Counted from the stretch's first letter, positions 1 to 5,635 are shown. The stretch is DNA of 6,364 nt from JANNRW01 sp031401815 (GCA_031401815.1 JANNRW010000390.1:1-6364); one strand, 5' to 3'. Notes: generated from the sequence alone by a model not told the origin. Numbers and translations are program-made.

Positions 1-23
1 GGGTCTGCGACATAAAAATGTGA
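1..23 (+). repeat. IS left terminal inverted repeat (IRL)
   Basis: This matches the reverse complement of 1820-1842 at about 17 of 23 positions. The best-conserved block is GGGT-N-TGCGACA at the tip, with a second block ATGT at 18-21. The tip may extend to the left of the window. Confidence 0.8.
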
Positions 24-27
24 TTTC

Positions 28-56
28 TTGACGCCACTCTTTTTTTGCCCTATTAT
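28..56 (+). promoter_or_regulatory. Sigma-70-type promoter of the transposase operon
   Basis: A -35 box TTGACG (28-33, 5 of 6 to consensus) and a -10 box TATTAT (51-56, 5 of 6) are separated by exactly 17 bp. Transcription would start near 62-64, about 30 nt before the first ATG at 95. It lies just inside the left inverted repeat and reads into the transposase genes. No transcription data are available, so the call rests on consensus match and position. Confidence 0.72.
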
Positions 57-87
57 CTTGTTGACTGCAAGCAACAAGATAATAGGG
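48..87 (+). promoter_or_regulatory. Perfect 16-bp inverted repeat over the -10 box and ribosome binding site
   Basis: The left arm CCCTATTATCTTGTTG (48-63) and right arm CAACAAGATAATAGGG (72-87) are exact reverse complements around an 8-nt loop. The left arm contains the -10 box at 51-56. The right arm covers the first part of the Shine-Dalgarno region (AGGGGGTG, 84-91) of the ORF starting at 95. An RNA begun at the IS promoter would start near 62-64 and lack most of the left arm. An RNA entering from outside would carry both arms and hide the ribosome binding site. The T run (40-46) precedes the stem, so it is not a terminator in the forward direction. The inferred role is protection against read-through expression, as known for IS10 and IS50. 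Confidence 0.65.
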
Positions 88-94
88 GGTGGTT

Positions 95-508
95 ATGAGT
101 GAGACATTTTCGAGCTTGGAAAAGAAGAGGGAACAACTCTATAGACAGTTGCAAGAGACAGGTGATTTCAGGCGCGGAACAATATCAGTCGTATTTAGCA
201 AGTGTGGTAAGAAAAACTGTGCCTGTGCGAAGGAAGGACACCCCGGACATGGTCCCCGGTATTTATGGAATGCTACAATTGGTGGTAAGAGTTATGCGAA
301 GAATTTAAAGCTTGGCCTCGAGATGGCCAAGTATCAGGACGAAACATCAGCGTACAAGAATTTTTTGATGCTTTGTGAACAGATAATTACGATAAACGAA
401 CAAATCTGCGAAAGGCGTCCGATCCAGGTGGTAGAAGATGAGGACGAGCTTGCTGAACTCAAAAAAAAATTGCAGCAGATGTTCATGGTGAAGTTGAAAA
501 AGAAATAG
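95..508 (+). CDS. DUF6788-like accessory/N-terminal protein of the ISKra4-family transposase
   Basis: This 137-residue protein has a charged, probably helical N-terminus. A compact Cys cluster follows (C37, C42, C44 in CGKKNCACAKEGHPGHGPRYLW) and looks like a metal- or nucleic-acid-binding element, then a mixed segment and an acidic-to-lysine-rich C-terminus. Small proteins of this kind are often annotated DUF6788 and sit directly upstream of ISKra4-type transposases. I chose the ATG at 95 because AGGGGGTG at 84-91 is a good Shine-Dalgarno match with correct spacing; the in-frame GTG at 89 lies inside it. Near the end, three AAA codons (461-469) form a slippery run, and a -1 slip there continues into the transposase frame. 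The 137-aa form may therefore be a regulatory or by-product form, with the first 125 residues serving as the N-terminus of a 572-aa fusion. Confidence 0.8.
   Translation: MSETFSSLEKKREQLYRQLQETGDFRRGTISVVFSKCGKKNCACAKEGHPGHGPRYLWNATIGGKSYAKNLKLGLEMAKYQDETSAYKNFLMLCEQIITINEQICERRPIQVVEDEDELAELKKKLQQMFMVKLKKK
461..469 (+). other. A9 slippery run: probable -1 programmed frameshift or transcript slippage site
   Basis: Nine consecutive A form three AAA codons in the first ORF's frame. The -1 frame is closed by TGA at 454-456 and opens right after it. It then stays open without a stop through 1812, which joins it to the transposase. A -1 slip gives 125 + 447 = 572 residues. Insertion of one extra A by RNA polymerase would have the same effect. 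The unslipped frame stops at 506-508, only 12 codons after the run. No clear downstream stimulatory stem was identified by eye. Confidence 0.68.
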
Positions 509-576
509 GCCGTATCGTAGATCATTACGTTAAAGAGAGAGCCACGAGCGGGCGCTTCGATCTGGAATCTTTTGAA

Positions 577-1812
577 ATGAGCATCCGCTCCAGTATGCAC
601 GCTATCGGTGCGAACATGCTTGAAACACTTTTGAATGCCGATGGCGGTGGTTACCGCGGTATCACAATCCCTCTTGATGAAGGTCATACCGCTCGGTTTG
701 TGGACTATCGGGAGAAGAAATTACTCACCGTGCTGGGCAAAGTAAGAGTCAACCGTGCGTATTATCACGACAAAGAATGCCACTGTGGTTTCTGTCCCAA
801 AGATGTGGCACTCGATATCGTTGCAACGAGTTACAGTCCAGGCGTACGGCGTTTGATGAGTAAAGTCGGCGCTATGCGCCCCTTTGATCTTGGTCATCAG
901 GATTTGTATGAACTTGCAAACATTCGCGTCAATGCCAAGGAGGTAGAGCGTGTGTCGGAGATGGTCGGTGGTCAGGTAGAGGCATTCCATTGTGATCAGG
1001 CTGAAGCTGCTTTGTCTTCCAAAGTGATTTCGATCAAGGCAGTTCCCCGGCTGTATGTAAGTATGGATGGTACCGGAGTACCTGTGGTAAAACGAGAAAC
1101 GGCTGATAGACGCGGCAAAGATGGTGGCCAGGCAAAAACCAGAGAGGCAAAGCTTGGCTGCATCTTTACCCAGACTACTATTGATAAGGAAGGGAGACCG
1201 ATACGCGATGAACAATCTACCAGTTATATCGGAGCAATAGAAACGGCAGATGAATTTGCGTCGCGTCTTTACAAAGAGGCGAAGCGGCGTGGTATAGACA
1301 GAGCTGCTGAGGTTTGTGTCATTGGTGATGGCGCTCTTTGGATCTGGAATATCGCGAATGAACAATTTCATGGTGCCTGCCAGATTGTGGATTTGTACCA
1401 TGCTCGTGAACATTACTGGGCTGTCGCCAAGGCATGCTTCAAAAACAAAGAGGAACAGAATCAATGGGCGGAAGAGCGACGTCTGGAACTCAATAACGGC
1501 GATGTGGAAAGGGTGATAAAGGCGATAGAAGCTTTATCCGTTCTACCGGGATACGACAGGGAGCAATGCGAAAGGGAGATAGGCTACTTCGAAAAAAACA
1601 AGGAGCGTATGAGATACGCTGAGTTCAAAAAACGTGGATTGTTTGTTGGTTCCGGGGTAATGGAAGCAGGATGCCGGACCGTAGTCGGTCAGAGATTGAA
1701 GCAATCAGGTATGCACTGGAGTGTCAGCGGTGCCAATAACATTATCGCTTTGAGATGCAGTCAGCTGAGTAACCGCTGGGAAGACTTCTGGGAGTATCGG
1801 GCGGCGGCTTGA
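577..1812 (+). CDS. ISKra4-family DDE transposase
   Basis: From the ATG at 577 the product has 411 residues. It should cut and join the IS ends using two-metal DDE chemistry. Candidate catalytic residues are D164 (YVSMDGTGVP), D251 (VCVIGDGALWIW) and E363 (GSGVMEAGCRTVVGQRLKQS). Other family hallmarks are ECHCGFCPKD (67-76), a Cys pair likely to bind zinc, and DLYHAREHYW (272-281). The ATG at 577 has only a weak upstream GGA, and the same frame is open back to 457. The natural product is therefore more likely a 572-aa fusion with the upstream ORF, made by a -1 slip on the A9 run at 461-469. No internal stop or frameshift is seen, so it is probably functional. Family assignment is confident; the start is not. 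Confidence 0.88.
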   Translation: MSIRSSMHAIGANMLETLLNADGGGYRGITIPLDEGHTARFVDYREKKLLTVLGKVRVNRAYYHDKECHCGFCPKDVALDIVATSYSPGVRRLMSKVGAMRPFDLGHQDLYELANIRVNAKEVERVSEMVGGQVEAFHCDQAEAALSSKVISIKAVPRLYVSMDGTGVPVVKRETADRRGKDGGQAKTREAKLGCIFTQTTIDKEGRPIRDEQSTSYIGAIETADEFASRLYKEAKRRGIDRAAEVCVIGDGALWIWNIANEQFHGACQIVDLYHAREHYWAVAKACFKNKEEQNQWAEERRLELNNGDVERVIKAIEALSVLPGYDREQCEREIGYFEKNKERMRYAEFKKRGLFVGSGVMEAGCRTVVGQRLKQSGMHWSVSGANNIIALRCSQLSNRWEDFWEYRAAA

Positions 1813-1819
1813 AAATGGC

Positions 1820-1842
1820 TAACATAAATTTGTCGCACACCC
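1820..1842 (-). repeat. IS right terminal inverted repeat (IRR)
   Basis: Read on the minus strand from 1842, this begins GGGTGTGCGACAAATTTATG and pairs with the left end at 1-23. It starts only 8 nt after the transposase stop codon, as is usual for compact IS elements. Bases from 1843 on are taken as host DNA. Confidence 0.8.
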
Positions 1843-1949
1843 AACAGAAATATATCGCTTGTAATAATTTTTCTGAAGTGCTAGTTTTTAAACCTTACAG
1901 CAATTAAATAGACGTGGCGCAAGCCGGTATTTATAGGAGGATTGAAACA

Positions 1950-2147
1950 ATGAGAGAGGGAATACATCCAAAATATGTTGATGTCACAGTCAGATGTCTC
2001 TGCGGCAACACCTTTGAAACACGTTCGACCAAACCAGAGATCAACACAGAGATCTGCTCTGCCTGCCATCCGTTCTTTACCGGCAAGCAGAAATTGATCG
2101 ACACTGCAGGACGTGTTGAAAGATTCAAGAGACGTTACGGCATGTAA
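1950..2147 (+). CDS. rpmE: 50S ribosomal protein L31, zinc-binding (C+) type
   Basis: This 65-residue protein is a small component of the large ribosomal subunit near the central protuberance, where L31 bridges the subunits. The sequence matches the family end to end: IHPKY near the start, CxC at C16/C18 and CxxC at C36/C39 (the four-Cys zinc site), then HPFFTGKQ and GRVERFKRRYG. Four Cys mark the zinc-requiring C+ paralogue rather than the Cys-less type induced in zinc shortage. The start is ATG 1950, preceded by AGGAGG at 1935-1940 with 9-nt spacing; the upstream in-frame GTG at 1914 would read through this site and is not needed. The ISKra4 element ends 107 bp upstream, so the native promoter may have been displaced or kept within that short gap. 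A strong hairpin terminator follows. Confidence 0.96.
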   Translation: MREGIHPKYVDVTVRCLCGNTFETRSTKPEINTEICSACHPFFTGKQKLIDTAGRVERFKRRYGM

Positions 2148-2172
2148 CTGCTTATCCGGCCATTTTTCAAGG

Positions 2173-2213
2173 GGGGATTTTGTCTGCTGACAAAATCCCC
2201 TTCTTGCATTTTA
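2173..2213 (+). terminator. Intrinsic terminator between rpmE and thyX
   Basis: A perfect 12-bp stem, GGGGATTTTGTC (2173-2184) with GACAAAATCCCC (2189-2200), closes a 4-nt loop. It is followed by a T-rich but interrupted tail (TTCTTGCATTTTAT). It lies 25 nt after the rpmE stop and only 35 nt before thyX, so it should limit or attenuate read-through into thyX. Two G-U pairs can extend the base. Confidence 0.82.
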
Positions 2214-2235
2214 TCCCGAAGGAAACAGCTATTTG

Positions 2236-2931
2236 ATGAAAGTCACCCTTCTCCAGCACACCCCTGATCCGGAACGAACTGTTGCCCTGGCTGCCCGTCT
2301 CTGCTACTCTTCCGCTTCTATCGGCGAACTGCACGAAAAACTCTCTGAAGCAGATGTTACCGAGTTTCTTGAAAAGATAATCTCGCTTGGGCATCACTCT
2401 GTAATCGAACACATCTCCTTTACTTTTGGTATTGACGGAATATCTCGTGCCTGCTCCCATCAACTTGTCAGACACCGGCTGGCATCCTACTCCCAGCAGT
2501 CCCAGCGTTATGTAATCTTTAAAGACACCGATTTCCCGATAATTATTCCTGAAAGCATCCGCTGCTCCGAATCAAGAATGGCAGCTTTTACCCGCGCCAT
2601 GGAAGCTTCCGCTGAAGCGTACAGAGAGCTTGTCTATGACGGTGTTCCTGCTGAGGATGCCCGCTTTGTCCTCCCTAATGCAGCTGAAACCAGAATCATT
2701 GTTACCATGAACGGTCGTGAACTGCTTCACTTCTTTGAACTTCGCTGTTGCGAACGTGCTCAATGGGAGATCCGTGCAATGGCTGTCGAGATGTTGAAAC
2801 TGATAAAGCCACTTGCACCAACCATCTTCGCAAGCGCCGGCCCCGGCTGTGTTTCAGCCCCATGTCCGGAGGGGCAGTTCTGCTGCGGCAAGGCAGCCGA
2901 AGTCAGGGATTTCTTCAAGAACATAGGATAA
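2236..2931 (+). CDS. thyX: FAD-dependent thymidylate synthase ThyX
   Basis: This 231-residue protein makes dTMP from dUMP using methylenetetrahydrofolate, with FAD and NADPH as the reducing system. It replaces classical ThyA. The ThyX signature is present as RHRLASYSQQSQRY (79-92), preceded by GHHSVIEH (52-59). The substrate-binding C-terminal segment NGRELLHFFELR...AQWEIR (159-180) includes R170, the likely catalytic-region arginine. Length is normal for the family. The tail holds four Cys (205, 210, 216, 217) in a GPGC-CPEG-CCG arrangement, of a kind I recall from related ThyX proteins. The start is either ATG 2236 or TTG 2233; AAGGA at 2219-2223 is better spaced for TTG (9 nt) than for ATG (12 nt), so the N-terminus is uncertain by one residue. 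The gene lies between the rpmE terminator and a palindromic repeat element. Confidence 0.96.
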   Translation: MKVTLLQHTPDPERTVALAARLCYSSASIGELHEKLSEADVTEFLEKIISLGHHSVIEHISFTFGIDGISRACSHQLVRHRLASYSQQSQRYVIFKDTDFPIIIPESIRCSESRMAAFTRAMEASAEAYRELVYDGVPAEDARFVLPNAAETRIIVTMNGRELLHFFELRCCERAQWEIRAMAVEMLKLIKPLAPTIFASAGPGCVSAPCPEGQFCCGKAAEVRDFFKNIG

Positions 2932-2947
2932 ATCTAACCTACGGAAC

Positions 2948-3139
2948 CCACCACAGAGGCGCGGAGACACAGAGAAAATCTGAGAAAGTCGAAACCCTTT
3001 TTGTTGGGGTAAATCTTAAATCTGAGAAAGTCGAAACCCTTTTGTTGGGTAGAATCTTTAAACATGTTTTTTTGTTTTAACCATAATGTTTTTAAAGAGT
3101 TACTCAGACTTTCTCCGCGACTCCGTGTCTCCGTGGTGG
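2948..3139. repeat. 192-bp palindromic repeat element with octamer-built arms
   Basis: The two 43-nt ends (2948-2990 and 3097-3139) are imperfect inverted repeats with 34 of 43 positions matching. Each arm begins CCAC and then holds three consecutive octamers of type CRCRGAGN: CACAGAGG-CGCGGAGA-CACAGAGA on the left, and CACGGAGA-CACGGAGT-CGCGGAGA on the reverse-complemented right. The centre carries a tandem duplication and an AT-rich stretch with a further weak inverted repeat (CTTTAAACAT near 3055 against ATGTTTTTAAAG near 3087). Similar CACGGAGACACGGAG strings are, as I recall, dispersed between genes in many bacterial genomes. No protein is encoded. It fills almost the whole thyX-DUF1385 gap, and as RNA it could fold into one long hairpin. 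Confidence 0.75.
2976..3059 (+). repeat. Two-copy 42-bp tandem direct repeat inside the palindromic element
   Basis: Copy 1 (2976-3017) and copy 2 (3018-3059) both begin AAATCTGAGAAAGTCGAAAC and continue CCTTTT...GTTGGG...AATCTT. They differ by one T in the T run and a few bases near the end. The start of each copy (TCTGAGAAAG) resembles the inner part of the left inverted-repeat arm. The repeat therefore appears to have arisen by duplication of the arm's inner edge plus adjoining sequence. Confidence 0.8.
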
Positions 3140-3169
3140 ATTTTTGTTTGTCTGAATAAAAAGGAATAT

Positions 3170-4081
3170 ATGGAAAAGATAAATGTCGGCGGGCAGGCTG
3201 TTATCGAAGGGGTAATGATGCGTGCGCCGCGAGCCATGGCCATTGCAGTCAGAAGACCAAACGGTGAAATAGTTGTAAAAAAAGAGGAGATGATCCCTCT
3301 TTCCGAACGCTTTCCTCTGGTCAAGCTCCCGATCATCAGAGGTGCGGTAGCGCTCTTTCACTCTCTCATCATGGGGGTCAGCGCCCTGAATTTCTCAGCC
3401 AATGAAGCTCTGGAAGAAGAGGAGGGGGAAGAGAAAAAAGAGCTTTCAACCTGGGCCATGGCCGGTACGATGATATTTGCCTTTGGCTTCGGTATTCTGC
3501 TCTTTTTCATCATGCCGCTCTATATGACCAAGCTGATGGTGCCGGTCATTGGCGACTCCAATATTGTATTCAATCTGGTTGATGGTGTTATAAGGGTAAT
3601 TGTCTTTCTTCTCTATATCTGGATCATCTCCCGAATGAAAGATATTCAGCGCGTCTTTCAGTATCATGGCGCAGAACACAAGTCGATTTTTGCATTCGAG
3701 GCAGGCGAAGAGCTGACCGTCGAGAATGTCCGCAAGTACAGCTGCCTTCATCCACGCTGCGGCACCAGTTTCCTGTTGATCGTCATGGTAGTGAGTATCG
3801 TCATCTTCTCACTGATCCCGAAACTCTGGCCTTTTTACATGAAAGCAGGTGCAAGGGTTCTCTTTCTGCCGCTCATCGCCGGAGTCTCCTACGAGTTTCT
3901 CAAATGGAGCGCAAGAAACGATAAATCCGCACTGGTCAAGATGATCATCACTCCGGGTCTGGCTCTACAGCGCCTGACCACCAGAGAGCCTGACGATAGC
4001 CAGATAGAGGTCGCGATCCGCTCCCTGGAGGAAGCTCTGGCAGTTAATGCCGGTTATCGGGATGACCGGCTGGTTATCTAG
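3170..4081 (+). CDS. DUF1385 (YqhQ-family) multi-pass membrane protein
   Basis: This 303-residue protein is of the DUF1385 family, named YqhQ in Bacillus subtilis. The biochemical role is not established. Family motifs visible are GGQAVIEGVMMR (7-18), YHGAEHKSIFAFE (165-177), HPRCGTSFL (194-202) and PGLALQRLTTREPDD (262-276). Hydrophobic segments at roughly 96-118, 139-156, 198-217 and 227-244 suggest about four membrane spans, and an acidic patch (81-91) precedes the first. I chose ATG 3170: AAGGA (3161-3165) stands 4 nt upstream, and homologues begin close to the GGQAVIEGVMMR block. The longer in-frame start at 3086 would translate the right arm of the upstream repeat element and is rejected. 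In Geobacter, as I recall it, thyX precedes this gene and prfA follows; here prfA is absent. Confidence 0.9.
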   Translation: MEKINVGGQAVIEGVMMRAPRAMAIAVRRPNGEIVVKKEEMIPLSERFPLVKLPIIRGAVALFHSLIMGVSALNFSANEALEEEEGEEKKELSTWAMAGTMIFAFGFGILLFFIMPLYMTKLMVPVIGDSNIVFNLVDGVIRVIVFLLYIWIISRMKDIQRVFQYHGAEHKSIFAFEAGEELTVENVRKYSCLHPRCGTSFLLIVMVVSIVIFSLIPKLWPFYMKAGARVLFLPLIAGVSYEFLKWSARNDKSALVKMIITPGLALQRLTTREPDDSQIEVAIRSLEEALAVNAGYRDDRLVI

Positions 4082-4099
4082 TTTCCCCCAGGGGTTAAA

Positions 4100-4471
4100 C
4101 TACCAAGTTTGAGTAACAGAATCGGGCGTAACCGCCAATGTGGCGCGCAACCAGTCAAACTTTGACTTCAGCTGGTCAAAATCCGGCCCGGACGTTATGA
4201 ACTCTGCCTTGCCTTTGATCAGAAAACCGGCGCCAGGGCCATGCAACCCCTGAACCTTGCTGCTGCCCATGGTAATCAGGACTTCGGGGTTGAACGTAAT
4301 GTTCGCTTCGGTCCGGTGCATGTAACCGGCAGGAATCAACAAACGGCCATCTACAGATATACGGATGTAGCTGTTCCATGTGTTGACCATATGTGGCCCA
4401 TCCTGGCCAAGGGTTGCGATGGCAACTATGCCGTCCTGTTTCAGAATTTCCAGCAGTTTTTCGGGAATCAT
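4100..4471 (-). CDS. Pyridoxamine 5'-phosphate oxidase-like FMN-binding split-barrel protein
   Basis: This 123-residue minus-strand product resembles the small FMN-binding split-barrel family (PNPOx-like, PF01243 type). Its N-terminal helix MIPEKLLEIL is followed by the characteristic strand pair VAIATLGQDGPHMVNTWNSY (16-35). Two later segments are RLLIPAGYMHRTEAN and GPGAGFLIKGKAEF. Proteins of this size usually bind FMN or F420-like cofactors and act as small oxidoreductases or flavin binders; the substrate here is unknown, and true PdxH activity is unlikely at this length. The start ATG (4471-4469) is set by AAGGAGG (4483-4477) with 5-nt spacing; a longer in-frame start at 4531 has no such site. 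It is convergent with the DUF1385 gene, whose stop lies 18 nt away, and is divergent from the next gene. Confidence 0.85.
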   Translation of the reverse strand: MIPEKLLEILKQDGIVAIATLGQDGPHMVNTWNSYIRISVDGRLLIPAGYMHRTEANITFNPEVLITMGSSKVQGLHGPGAGFLIKGKAEFITSGPDFDQLKSKFDWLRATLAVTPDSVTQTW

Positions 4472-4592
4472 GAGTACCTCCTTGTTTTTCACTGTAGCTA
4501 ATAAACTCATGTGATGCAACAACTCAACCACTCAACTGTCCGGTCGACAAAAAAGTTTGTCCGCCAAATCGTCAGGCCCGACCTGGCCGATG

Positions 4593-4660
4593 TGTAAACA
4601 GTATGAATTCTCACGCGGTTCAGCTCCAATGTTTACATCCGGATGGAAATGTGCTAATAA
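4593..4660 (+). promoter_or_regulatory. Candidate promoter and two-half-site operator of the barrel-protein gene
   Basis: A perfect 8-bp inverted pair, TGTAAACA (4593-4600) and TGTTTACA (4630-4637), is separated by 29 nt. The right half contains a -35-like TTTACA (4632-4637, 5 of 6 to consensus). Seventeen bp later comes TAATAA (4655-4660), preceded by TG one base before, like an extended -10. Transcription would start near 4667, 45 nt before the ATG at 4712. The -10 match alone is weak, so both the promoter and the operator are tentative. Confidence 0.38.
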
Positions 4661-4711
4661 GCGCCATTATCAAAACAATCCAACAGATATTAGCTTTTGA
4701 GGAGGGTAACA

Positions 4712-5611
4712 ATGATCAAGCAATTTGGGCAAACTTTCAGAAACACTCTTGCAGTTGCAATGCTCTTTGCCGTGATTTCCCTGGCAGGGGTAGCTCAGGC
4801 TACTGAAGGTGGTGGTGGAGCATATCCCAACGGTGCCGAGGATTTCATGGCCGGAGCAGTCCCCCCTCCTGGCAATTATTTCATCAACTACTTCAACTAC
4901 TACTCGGCTGACAAATTCAAAGGTAACAACGGCCCACCAAATTTGAACCTGAAGGTTTCGGCTGATGTCCTCAGATTCATCAAAGTGACGGACACAAAAA
5001 TCCTTGGTGGTTTTTGGGGAATGCACATGTTTATCCCGCTTGTTCAGCAGGATGTAAAAGTTGTTCCTGTAGTGGACGAAAGCAGAAGAAGTTTGGGAGA
5101 CATCATTATTGATCCGTTCATCCTCTCCTGGCACGGTGCCAACTGGCATGCAGCTACCGGCGTGGACATCTTCCTGCCGACCGGAAATTACATGAAAAGT
5201 CATAATGTCAATATTGGCAGGAACTACTGGACTGTCGAACCTATTGCAGCCCTCACTCTCCTTCCGGGTGCAGGGTTCGACATCTCTGCCAAGCTGATGT
5301 ACGACATCAACACGAAGAACAAGGACTCCAACTACCTCTCCGGTCAGGAACTTCATGCCGATTTTGCCGTCGGCAAGAAGGTTGATGCCTTCACTGCCGG
5401 TCTTGCCGGTTACTTATACAAGCAGATAACCGATGATGAGGCAAACGGTGTAAAGGTGAACGGCAACAAGGGTCAGGTCGTTGCTTTTGGCCCTGCGCTC
5501 AAGTACGACTATAAAAACATGAGTTTGACCCTTAAATACATGTTCGAGACAGAGGTTAAAAACCGTCCTTCAGGTGATAACTTCTGGTTCAAGTTTCTCT
5601 ACGCTTTTTAG
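4712..5611 (+). CDS. SphA / phenol MetA-pathway-like outer-membrane beta-barrel protein
   Basis: This 299-residue precursor has a clear Sec signal peptide: basic start MIKQFGQTFR, hydrophobic core to about residue 26, and AQA at 28-30 before the likely cleavage site. The mature part starts with a Gly-rich stretch and GAEDFMAGAVPPPGNYFINY, a pattern typical of the SphA/'meta-pathway of phenol degradation' family (PF13557-like). Alternating aromatic and polar strands follow, ending in the C-terminal phenylalanine motif FWFKFLYAF that marks outer-membrane barrels for BAM insertion. Such proteins are thought to be porins or channels for hydrophobic compounds; the actual substrate here is unknown. 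AGGAGG at 4700-4705, 6 nt before ATG 4712, sets the start; the in-frame TTG at 4697 overlaps this site and is rejected. It is followed by its own strong terminator, so it appears to be a single-gene unit. Confidence 0.85.
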   Translation: MIKQFGQTFRNTLAVAMLFAVISLAGVAQATEGGGGAYPNGAEDFMAGAVPPPGNYFINYFNYYSADKFKGNNGPPNLNLKVSADVLRFIKVTDTKILGGFWGMHMFIPLVQQDVKVVPVVDESRRSLGDIIIDPFILSWHGANWHAATGVDIFLPTGNYMKSHNVNIGRNYWTVEPIAALTLLPGAGFDISAKLMYDINTKNKDSNYLSGQELHADFAVGKKVDAFTAGLAGYLYKQITDDEANGVKVNGNKGQVVAFGPALKYDYKNMSLTLKYMFETEVKNRPSGDNFWFKFLYAF

Positions 5612-5635
5612 GACAGTCCGAGCTTATAAGCTGTG

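Larger units (their letters stand above)
1..1842 (+). mobile_element. ISKra4-family insertion sequence
   Basis: The two ends are imperfect inverted repeats: base 1 onward reads GGGTCTGCGACA, and the complement of 1842 backwards reads GGGTGTGCGACA. About 16 of the first 21 positions match. Between them lie a promoter, a DUF6788-like small ORF and a DDE transposase with ISKra4-family motifs, which together fill the interval. The left end coincides with the window edge, so the outer boundary and the target-site duplication cannot be checked on that side. The candidate duplicated bases on the right would start at 1843 (AACAGAAAT). Both ORFs and the -1 frameshift site look undamaged, so the copy may be active. 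It lies upstream of rpmE in the same orientation, and I see no terminator between the transposase stop and the right end. Confidence 0.88.

Noticed and set aside
48..87. Hairpin at the IS left end as a transcription terminator
   Set aside because: The T run lies before the stem, not after it, and on the minus strand the stem is followed by A-rich sequence. Neither direction gives a stem plus U tract.
721..1464. 247-residue minus-strand open frame inside the transposase
   Set aside because: It is antisense to a well-supported DDE transposase, shows no recognisable domain and has no ribosome binding site that I could see.
1830..1856. Hybrid outward promoter using TTGTCG in the IS right end and TATATC in the flank
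   Set aside because: The spacing is 15 bp and the -10 match is poor. It is not strong enough to call, although an IS-derived promoter for rpmE cannot be excluded.
2187..2214. thyX promoter CTGACA-16 bp-TTTTAT
   Set aside because: The start of transcription would fall on or past the thyX ribosome binding site at 2219-2223, and the boxes overlap the terminator stem.
3086..3169. Longer N-terminus for the DUF1385 protein starting at ATG 3086
   Set aside because: It would translate the right arm of the palindromic element, has no ribosome binding site, and adds 28 residues ahead of the family's usual start near the GGQAVIEG motif. The frame is open only by chance.
4081..4100. Bidirectional terminator between the convergent DUF1385 and PNPOx-like genes
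   Set aside because: GTTTCCCC and GGGGTTAAAC can pair only imperfectly, with a 2-nt loop and no T tract. It is too weak to call.
4641..4655. Sigma-54 promoter (GG-N10-GC) upstream of the barrel gene
   Set aside because: GG and GC are correctly spaced, but the rest of the -24 element does not match. The sigma-70-like reading of the same region is at least as good.
4670..5356. 228-residue minus-strand open frame over the barrel-protein gene
   Set aside because: It overlaps a gene with a clear signal peptide, Shine-Dalgarno, barrel C-terminus and terminator. The antisense product has no recognisable features.
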